From positions 7,192,001 to 7,256,000 of the forward strand of contig JAPFFF010000002.1 of NCBI GenBank assembly GCA_039105265.1: a stretch of 64,000 nucleotides of DNA, given 5' to 3'. This document shows positions 51,560 to 59,240 of the stretch, one piece after another. The notes beneath the pieces are model-generated. The model saw only the letters and a list, made by a program, of their open reading frames with translations. It was not told where the DNA came from and made no database searches. Within the stretch, counting starts at the first letter, position 1. Each line of letters begins with the position of its first letter. The stretch comes from Tritrichomonas musculus (taxonomy: Eukaryota; Parabasalia; Tritrichomonadida; Tritrichomonadidae). The position numbers were made by a program, and so were the translations under genes.

Positions 51560-51670
51560 TTAAAAAAAAAAAAAAAAAAAAAAAGATGATTTTTGTAGTC
51601 ATTAAAGCATTTTTGATTAGAATAGAAAGATAAAAAAATTTATTATGTTCTTTTTTTTTTTGTTATTTAA

Positions 51671-51855
51671 TCCTATCGTTATGGTTTCAGTTTTTTACTT
51701 CACAAACCTTGACCGTGGGTGATGCAGCGTTTCGTATGCGACTGACGGAGATCCTTTAAGGTCTACTATCATAAAGATGGTCTTAGAACCATAATGACTT
51801 TTCATTTATGGGCCGACAGCTATCGACATTTAATATTTATAAATTATTTTTTTTT
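51671..51855 (+). ncRNA. candidate structured non-coding RNA
   Basis: A patch much richer in G+C than its flanks with no ORF. TTATGGTT (51679-51686) can pair with AACCATAA (51787-51794) to close a domain of about 115 bases. Inside are GGTGATGCAG and GACTGACGG, which resemble box C (TGATG) and box D (CTGA) of snoRNAs, though spaced only about 20 bases apart. A T9 run at 51847-51855 could end Pol III transcription. I cannot match it to tRNA, U snRNA, SRP or RNase P. It may equally be a remnant of something else. Confidence 0.35.
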
Positions 51856-52170
51856 ATAAACCAAATGAAACTCATGTCAAATTTGCTACAAAAAAATCTT
51901 TGATCCTCAATTATGTAATATACTTTATAAAAAGATAGTACAATCTTTACCATCGAAAACGTATCGATTTGCTGATCAAAGATTTTTACCAAATAAATGA
52001 GCTTGTGCTTTAAATGACACTAATTTAACTTTATATAACTGCTTATAAAATCATTTGCTTTTTTTTGAGTAAATAGGAATAATATATATTATCTCTGGCA
52101 AAAAACAAAATATCGATTAATACTTAATATAAACAATGAGAATAAGCTACTATAATCAAACTAAGCTTGT
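51856..52170. other. A+T-rich intergenic stretch
   Basis: Nothing recognised between the candidate RNA and the inverted-repeat cluster. Confidence 0.4.
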
Positions 52171-52173
52171 AAA

Positions 52174-52985
52174 TTTGGTGAAATAAACGTTTTTTGGGTT
52201 TTTAAAATCACCAAATGTAACCATATTATTGTCAAATAAATTTTTTTAGTATTTATTATTGTCATAAACCATTGAATTATTTGAAAGAGGAATTAAATGA
52301 GTTTTATCAAAAGTCATATTAATAATCGATAAGATTTTCTCAGTAAAAAAATGTTATTTTTTGAATATTACAAAATAATTGTATGATTTGTATAATATAT
52401 CATATAAAATAATAATAAAAAGCTCATTTATATTGACGATGAAAAGCCAAATAACCGATTTCACCAAAAGCCCAGGTCTTGGGCTTTTGGCGACAGCATT
52501 CAATTTTGAATAGTTTACATATATTTTGGAGATCACCAAAACGGTTTTTCTGGCGATGGTGATTTGTAAAGCTTTCAAAATATCATATATAAAATAAAAA
52601 AATAATAAGATATAAATATATAATAAAATCAATAAAAGCTTTTTTTCAATTAAAAATAATTTTTTTTCATTTATATTTTAAATATATACCGATATAAAAT
52701 GTATTTAAAATATTAATAGTATTTTTATTTTTATGAATATATATAGCCGAATAATAAATAATGCATTGAAATATTAATAGTATTTATATTTTTATGAATA
52801 TATATAGCCGAGTAATTAAATAAATTCATTGAATTTATTGAATGTTGATTCGTAAATTGAATTATTATTTAATCAAATATCATTTAATCATTTTTTTTAA
52901 TAATTCATAATAAATAACTTTTTAAAAGATTTATTAAAATCGCCAAAAGACCAGAAAGAATCACCAAGATCAGGTCTTTTTTTTA
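52174..52985. repeat. cluster of TC(A/G)CCAAA inverted motifs and hairpins
   Basis: TCACCAAA/TCGCCAAA or complements occur at about 52174, 52208, 52461, 52486, 52534, 52940 and 52961. One perfect hairpin has an 11-bp stem (CCAAAAGCCCA 52464-52474, TGGGCTTTTGG 52480-52490, loop GGTCT). ATCACCA/TGGTGAT pair around 52533-52565, and AAAAGACC (52945-52952) pairs with GGTCTTTT (52973-52980). It may be a fold-back type transposon or several nested ones; ends are not defined. Confidence 0.55.
52708..52829. repeat. 61-bp tandem duplication
   Basis: Two adjacent units, each running from AAATATTAATAGTATTT to TATATATAGCCGA and a variable end, start at 52708 and 52769. They lie inside the inverted-motif cluster. 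Confidence 0.75.
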
Positions 52986-53290
52986 CATTTGGGTATATTT
53001 TACAAGCTTAATCAAACAAAAATATCTTTAATAAGTTGAGATAATAATGAAGCATTTGCATATTCCTCTTCCAGCACCATTTCATTATATTTATTTCATT
53101 TCAGTCATATAAGATAAAAAACAATAGGTATCTATATTAATAAGTTTTGTTTAATCTCTAACAAAAAAACAAAACATAAGAAAAAACGCGAGTTTAATAA
53201 AACTATCCTTTACTTTTTTCACATTACAAATTTCTTAACGTAACTTTTTAACGTTTATTTTTTTAATCCCTATTTTGGATGTTGTAAACT
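52986..53290. other. A+T-rich intergenic stretch
   Basis: About 300 bases with nothing recognised. Confidence 0.4.
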
Positions 53291-53999
53291 ATAGTTAAAA
53301 AGTCGGGAGCATTCAAAAAGTTCAACTTTTTTTTACTAATTTATCAACAAACAAAACGTAGATAAAAAAACCTTTTATTGCCTTTCCTTTGACACAAAAG
53401 TTCTTTGGATTCAAATAATTAAGTTTTTTGTCATTAATTTCAAATTTATTGATTTTTTTCCCAATAATATGCAAGCAAAATATTATTATTCATAATCACA
53501 ATAGCTTGAAAGCAAAATTAATTCGCCATCAGAAGTTATTATCAAATAACAAACACCTACTTGAGAAATTTCAAAGTATTCCAGCTCTTTTATTATATCT
53601 ATCTGATAATTAGAATCCCCGTTTTTTCTGCCTAAAATTATCACTAAATATCATGTCGCAATACCAAAATTTATTATTAAATCTATAAAAAAATCAATAT
53701 ATATTACTTTAAATACTCAATAGGAATTCTCAACAATTAATAAGAAATCATTACTTCTAAAATGCAAAAACAATTAATTTTGCTTATTTACTTGTTATAG
53801 AATTCAAAATTAGCAGGATTTCTTTCTGATATTTGATAAAATAAATGTTTTTATGCTAACAAAATTATGTTTTAATCTCTCAAAAAGCTCTTTCAAATAA
53901 GTCGGGAGTGAACTGAGTTATGAAAAAGTTAAAAAATTTATTTTTTCAATTAATTTATTTAATAAAAAGTTCCTATCGTACTCCCGACTTTTTTACTAT
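53291..53999. mobile_element. inverted-repeat element family G (about 709 bp)
   Basis: Ends ATAGTTAAAAAGTCGGGAG (53291-53309) and CTCCCGACTTTTTTACTAT (53981-53999) are 19-bp inverted repeats with one mismatch. A further internal GTCGGGAG is at 53901-53908. No coding ORF. No convincing target-site duplication was found, so the element call rests on the inverted repeats alone. Confidence 0.6.
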
Positions 54000-54096
54000 T
54001 TACAGAGTAGGTTGAAAAAAAAAAACGGCAGATTTTTTTGGAAAATCCTTTGATATATAAAAAATATATAGTATTCTGAATTAAAATTTTCTTTTA

Positions 54097-54432
54097 TAAA
54101 CAATACCTGGGATAAGAGAGAAAAGGTTGATCCAGCTGGAATTACTAAAACTCTAGAAAGAAAGATCAGTAGATCAGAAGAAGCAAGACGTTTAATATTC
54201 GTCCATGAAGATTTCAAGAATAAATACAGCAAAGATTATAATACATCCAAGCTCCAACAAGATCTTTATAATGACTTTGTTTCCTCAATAAGAAAGCTCG
54301 TTGATGATCCTCGAGATTACAATCATTTAGAAATGCAAAAAGCTCAAGATCCAGATGTGAATCTTAAAAATTTACCCACAATTACAGCATGGTGGGTTGA
54401 ACATTATTTAAAGTCACTTTTAATAGCATAAG
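54097..54432 (+). pseudogene. 5'-truncated copy of the 203-aa ORF
   Basis: Matches the last 111 codons of the ORF at 58553-59164 (from NNTWDKREKVDP to the stop), including its 3' flank. The first 92 codons are missing because the array begins here. The DNA to the left does not continue the frame in a recognisable way. Confidence 0.85.
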
Positions 54433-54507
54433 TCATTAATAAACAATTCTTCTCTTATTTTTCTTTTATATTTTTCTTTTTATTTTTATATTTCTACAGT
54501 TTTTAGG

Positions 54508-57500
54508 TATAGGGGGGATAAAAAGTGTTTTCCTTTGATATAAAAATATTTCAATAATTAAGATAAACATATAAAACTCTTAATGAATATTCTTTATTGA
54601 GTTCTTCATATAAAAAAATAAATTTGATGTTGATTGAGAGTAGCTGCAACAAATTCAAAACATGATCGTTTTTTTATGAAATGTGATACGAAAAATTAAA
54701 AAAAAATTCTATTTTTTATTATAATAATTTGTTGATTGAAACAAGCCAAACTTATTTTTATACACCAAATTTGCTATTAAATCAATATATCAATGTATAT
54801 ATTTATGGGGATCCTAATTAGTAAACTAATTCTCAATTCTAATTGCATTTCAAGATTCTAATTACTATTTTTAATCAATCTGAAAGAAAATTATTAGCAA
54901 AAATGACCAAATTTTCCAGTAAATGGTGTTAAATGCCCAATTGCATAAATGATCAGATTTACCGCAGAATTACAATAAAAATGCGTAGATTATAATTTAT
55001 TGATTGCATTTTCTACTTTATTTGGCATATTATTTGCATTATTTTCTATATATTTGCATATTTTCTTATGATTTTTCGTCAAATCAATTTTATATAAAAT
55101 ACGATAATATTCAAATTCTAATTTTTTTTCATATTGGATTTTCAATTTAAGTTTTTTAGTATTATTGATTAATATAAAAACAATGATAGCATAATATTAA
55201 ATAAATTTCTTTTTTAATTATTGATTATGATTTCCACTCTTTTTGTTTTGGATGCTATTTAACTTATGTTCGATTGATTTATATGTTCTTTTAGGAAAAT
55301 ATTCATTAATAAGTGTAATGTTACCTTTTAAATCTTTTTTTAATTTGAGTAATAACGAAATTTCATTATTACTCCAACGGCATTTTTTATTTAACTCACT
55401 GGCAGCATTTTGTCTTTTCTCAATTAATATATTTGAATTCGGGGCAAGTAAAATATCATTACTATTTAATAAATAGCATTTATTAGTTTTATTATTTGTG
55501 CTTGTTGAGTTTAAGAAAATTGAATGAATTTTTTTACATGCCTTATTACAATATCCATTTTTTGCTTCTGCGAATAATGAATCAACATATTCTTTAGCTT
55601 CTGAATCAGAATAACTTTTTTCATTAGGAAGTGAAATTACTTTTCCAAATTGCAATTGTCTATTTTTTATGTTTTCTAAAATCAATTCTTCATTTATTTT
55701 AATAAGTGCATTGATTTTTCCAGCTTCTAATATAAAACGTTTGCTGTTATGATGATCTTTACTGCGCATTCTTATAATTCCAAATGTATGCTCAAGTGGG
55801 TTCGTGCCCAACCTATTTAAATGAATAATTGTAACATTAGGAAGATTTAGTATATCCAGTATTGTCAAAACCGTTGAGAGACAATCTCGTATTATATTTT
55901 GTTTAAATGCTATGTGATTTGGATATGAAGTGAGGTGATGTGGAAAATAATTTTTCTCAAGAATTATTCTAGCTATGTTCAAATATAATAATCTCTTTTC
56001 AAATTCTAATTTGTCTGACAATGATGAAAGCAATAATGTGTATGGTAAAATAAAAATTGAATAATTAAATAATTGATGTTTTCTTAATTCCAAATAATTA
56101 TTCATTTGAAAAAATAGCAGAGGAAGTTTATCGTGCATCTTACTTGCCCTGTCATTTCTAAAAACCATCGAAGGCAGATTTAAAAGTGAAATCATTTGAT
56201 TTGGGTTTGTTACAATTGGAATAAAGTGATAACGGACCCTTTTAAGTATATGAAGAGGATCTGACAGGAATAAAGGTTCTGTTATGTTAGGTGAAGTATT
56301 ATATTTAAATTTATTATAATGTTTTTTAATATTATTTGTATGTGATGGAGTGGCAAAAGTGTCACCATCTGATGAAAATGATACAACTGTTATATTAACA
56401 CTTTGAAGAATTTTTGCTAATTTTTTTAAAGTAGAAATTGTGGAATTGTTTCCTTTCCCTCCTTTTGATGGAACAATATGAAGTATAAAATTGTTGAGAG
56501 AAGGATTTAACGGTTGAACATGATATACGAAATAAGAATCTATGACTAAACTACTCACATTTTGCATCCATTCTTCGAAAACAGATATTGTGGTACTAGA
56601 TTGAGTTAAAAGATCTTTACTCATTTGGTATTTCTCTATTAAACCTTCTACAGTACCATTAGAAAAAATCGATACAGTTGGATTAACTGAACAGGCATCT
56701 ACTGCCAGAATAACGGGCTCATTTGCAGACCAATTTTTACTATATTCTTCTGCAATTATTTTTGTTTTAGTAATATCTGTTAAGAAATTTTGAAAATCAT
56801 TTAGAAATATTTTTTGTTTGTAGAACATAGTTCGAACGCATGGAATTGGTATAAAAAATGATATAAATTCATAAGCTGCGGCTGAAATAAAAAATAACTT
56901 TAAACAAATTGTTAAAAGTTGATGGGAAGGCCTCCTAGTATTTGGATGTTTTCTTGATAATGCTGATAACTCATCTGAAATTTTTATTTGATTTGATTGT
57001 TTTTGAACTTGCTTGATTCGCTTTTGAATTTCATTTATTGAAAAATTGATGTCGGGAACCGGCGATGACCGTACAGATTCATCTCTCAGATAATCTTTCA
57101 TTATATTTTCATAAACCATTCAAAAAGTTTTTATAAACATAAACAAAAAGTTAAGAAAAATTTTATTATTTTTAGTGACATTAAAATTAAATGTAACTTA
57201 TCAAATACTTCATTTTGTTTTAAAAGCAGTAAAGGAATAAATATATTTAATGCATATATTATAAAAATGATATTTTTATTAATCTTTCCTTAGTAATAAA
57301 ATGGGAGCGGTCATTTCAATAATGCCGCCTTTTATTTGAAATTATGACAGCACACATAATATAATAATAAAAAGTGGTAGATATTCATTTAAATTTTTAT
57401 TATATTCATTTATATTTTTTAAAAAATTATCATATATTGAGAAAAATTAGTTTGACATTCCACTTTTTGAGAGGGCTTCCCCAAAAAATTTCGTTGCAGC

Positions 57501-58069
57501 TACTCTGTTGATTGTTTAACATGGCACTTTTCAATGTACGTTTATATTTTTATGATACTTTTAAAATTGGCGATTTTTGATTTTTTGAAAAGAAGTTTTT
57601 AGTTGTTTTTTGCTATGTGAATATAAACAAAACATACAGTAATTAAATAATATATAATAAAATATTATCTTTTTATTTTATTTGAGATGAAAATTAAAAA
57701 AATGTATGTTTGAATAAATAGTAAAAAACAGCATAAAAATTAATGTTAGTCAAAAATGATCTCAGACATCAATTATTCTATTTTTATTTAATAAAGCAAT
57801 ACTATAAACAATAAAATATAAATATATAAAATATTTTTAAAAATCAGCTTTTTGGTATATTTATAGAGTATGTTTTTAAAATGATAGATTAAAAATGGTA
57901 TAAAAAATATAAACGTACATATAAAAGTGACACATAATTCAATCATGATTAAACAAACATTGGAAATGTGCGTAACTCAATAAAGATTATAACGGTATGT
58001 TTTAATGTGATTATTTTAAAAACATTGATATTTTTAATTGAATGGAAAAGACTTTTTGTCCCCCCTATA
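54508..58069. mobile_element. P-superfamily DNA transposon, copy 1 (about 3.56 kb)
   Basis: Terminal inverted repeats TATAGGGGGGACAAAAAGT then (G/C)TTTTCC, about 27 bp with few mismatches (the left end of this copy has T for C in GGAC). A 14-bp subterminal inverted repeat AGAGTAGCTGCAAC lies at 54637-54650 and, inverted, at 57493-57506. One ORF, a 633-aa transposase on the minus strand (55218-57119). TIRs plus inner inverted repeats is the plan of Drosophila P. The expected 8-bp target duplication is not seen; only TA/TATA is shared at the two edges, so the exact ends are uncertain. Looks whole. Confidence 0.85.
55218..57119 (-). CDS. P-superfamily transposase, 633 aa (array unit 1)
   Basis: P-element/THAP9 catalytic landmarks occur in order: first Asp in VILAVDACSVNP (about 146), SFSSDGDTFA (about 250), SDPLHILKRVRYHF (the DPxHxxKxxR block, about 286-299), and NPLEHTFGIIRMRS near 445-458, equivalent to the D-x-x-EN-x-F-x-x-IR block with the catalytic Glu. 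P transposases normally start with a THAP zinc finger; here the first 80 residues have no Cys/His pattern. Instead the last 50 residues (RWSNNEISLLLKLKKDLKG, INEYFPKRTYKSIEHKL) look like a Myb/SANT DNA-binding domain. Fully open and identical in protein to the copy at 59951-61852, so it may be active. Nothing suggests host use. Confidence 0.85.
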   Translation of the reverse strand: MVYENIMKDYLRDESVRSSPVPDINFSINEIQKRIKQVQKQSNQIKISDELSALSRKHPNTRRPSHQLLTICLKLFFISAAAYEFISFFIPIPCVRTMFYKQKIFLNDFQNFLTDITKTKIIAEEYSKNWSANEPVILAVDACSVNPTVSIFSNGTVEGLIEKYQMSKDLLTQSSTTISVFEEWMQNVSSLVIDSYFVYHVQPLNPSLNNFILHIVPSKGGKGNNSTISTLKKLAKILQSVNITVVSFSSDGDTFATPSHTNNIKKHYNKFKYNTSPNITEPLFLSDPLHILKRVRYHFIPIVTNPNQMISLLNLPSMVFRNDRASKMHDKLPLLFFQMNNYLELRKHQLFNYSIFILPYTLLLSSLSDKLEFEKRLLYLNIARIILEKNYFPHHLTSYPNHIAFKQNIIRDCLSTVLTILDILNLPNVTIIHLNRLGTNPLEHTFGIIRMRSKDHHNSKRFILEAGKINALIKINEELILENIKNRQLQFGKVISLPNEKSYSDSEAKEYVDSLFAEAKNGYCNKACKKIHSIFLNSTSTNNKTNKCYLLNSNDILLAPNSNILIEKRQNAASELNKKCRWSNNEISLLLKLKKDLKGNITLINEYFPKRTYKSIEHKLNSIQNKKSGNHNQ

Positions 58070-58075
58070 CTATTA

Positions 58076-58560
58076 ATGGAATATTGTTAAAATTTTTTTT
58101 TTTCAATTTTTCAACATCAATTGATTCTGATTCAAAATGAAAATTCATGTGCACTTTACAACTGAGTATTCTATATCGTAATTTTTTTACAATATGAGAA
58201 AAATCAGGAGTAATTCTGACTGTTAATATCCTTCTATTTAATAAAAGATTAGTATTTATCAAATTTTGAATATAAGTTTGATAAAAAAAAATCATTCAAA
58301 TTTTTGAATGCATTATCGCCATCAAAAGTGAATGATACAATTTCAATTCTATAATTTTTCAAAATTGATCGAATTGCATGTAGATCATTAATAGTTTTAT
58401 CATTTGCTTTACCGTTAGAACTTGATTTTATATACAAAACAATTGGTTTGAATTTGGCCAATAATGGATTTAATTGATAAACAAAGGCTGCTTTTATTAT
58501 AAATTTTTTACCAGCTGAACCAGAGGAAGAGACAAAAAGCTGGGAAAGATTAATGGACAT
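58076..58560 (-). pseudogene. fragment of an older P-like transposase (unit 1)
   Basis: Minus-strand frames 58560-58249 and 58295 onward give FVYQLNPLLAKFKPIVLYIK, RIEIVSFTFDGDNAF and ITPDFSHIVKKLRYRI. These line up with FVYHVQPLNPSLNNFILHIV, NITVVSFSSDGDTF and LSDPLHILKRVRYHF of the intact transposase, but are clearly diverged. The frame changes at the A9 run 58283-58291. Both ends are missing: one is cut at the edge of the intact element, the other runs into the 203-aa ORF start. An older relative of the P-like family. Confidence 0.75.
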
Positions 58561-59164
58561 AATTCTCCAATCTGATCAGCAACCAAATCCCCTCACAAAG
58601 TTGGATTGGAGAATTCGTCAAATAATTACCAAATATGTGGACAAAAAGCTGGAAAAGCAAAAAGCAGATTATGAAACCAAGCTCAAGAACCTGGAGGAAC
58701 AAATTGCAAAACTAAAGAGACCACCACCACCTCCTCCACCACCAGCACCTGCACCAAAAATAGATTATGCATCTGTATCTACAAAAGTGGGCAAAGAGAA
58801 AGGATTTCTAGATGAATTAGTGAGAGTGGTAAACAATACCTGGGATAAGAGAGAAAAGGTTGATCCAGCTGGAATTACTAAAACTCTAGAAAGAAAGATC
58901 AGTAGATCAGAAGAAGCAAGACGTTTAATATTCGTCCATGAAGATTTCAAGAATAAATACAGCAAAGATTATAATACATCCAAGCTCCAACAAGATCTTT
59001 ATAATGACTTTGTTTCCTCAATAAGAAAGCTCGTTGATGATCCTCGAGATTACAATCATTTAGAAATGCAAAAAGCTCAAGATCCAGATGTGAATCTTAA
59101 AAATTTACCCACAATTACAGCATGGTGGGTTGAACATTATTTAAAGTCACTTTTAATAGCATAA
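58553..59164 (+). CDS. unidentified proline-rich coiled-coil protein, 203 aa (spans array junction)
   Basis: From the ATG: MDIILQSDQQPNPLTKLDWR, a coiled coil (about 28-55, DKKLEKQKADYETKLKNLEE), a run of nine prolines with PAPAP (about 58-72), and a helical C-terminal domain (85-203) with KTLERKISRSEEARRLIFVH and ITAWWVEHYLKSLL. The frame is open upstream to 58481 and reads coding-like (PAEPEEETKSWERL), so the 5' end was probably longer and was replaced by the P-like fragment. Codons are richer in G+C than the surroundings. The ORF crosses the border of array units 1 and 2 (58829/58830). Family unknown. Confidence 0.6.
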   Translation: MDIILQSDQQPNPLTKLDWRIRQIITKYVDKKLEKQKADYETKLKNLEEQIAKLKRPPPPPPPPAPAPKIDYASVSTKVGKEKGFLDELVRVVNNTWDKREKVDPAGITKTLERKISRSEEARRLIFVHEDFKNKYSKDYNTSKLQQDLYNDFVSSIRKLVDDPRDYNHLEMQKAQDPDVNLKNLPTITAWWVEHYLKSLLIA

Positions 59165-59240
59165 GTCATTAATAAACAATTCTTCTCTTATTTTTCTTTT
59201 ATATTTTTCTTTTTATTTTTATATTTCTACAGTTTTTAGG

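Larger units (their letters stand above)
54097..58829. repeat. tandem array unit 1 (4,733 bp)
   Basis: Every landmark in this stretch recurs exactly 4,733 bases later. Identity begins at TAAACAATACCTGGG (54097); the DNA just left of it is unrelated to the matching place in unit 2. The unit holds the 3' part of the 203-aa ORF, a complete P-like element, a P-like transposase fragment and the 5' part of the next 203-aa ORF. One base differs from the later units in the left terminal repeat (GGATAAAAAGT for GGACAAAAAGT at 54519). Confidence 0.95.

Noticed and set aside
51671-51855. tRNA or U-snRNA identity for the G+C-rich island
   Set aside because: No T-arm GTTCRA-type B box, no cloverleaf, and no match I could make to U1, U2, U4, U5 or U6 signature sequences.
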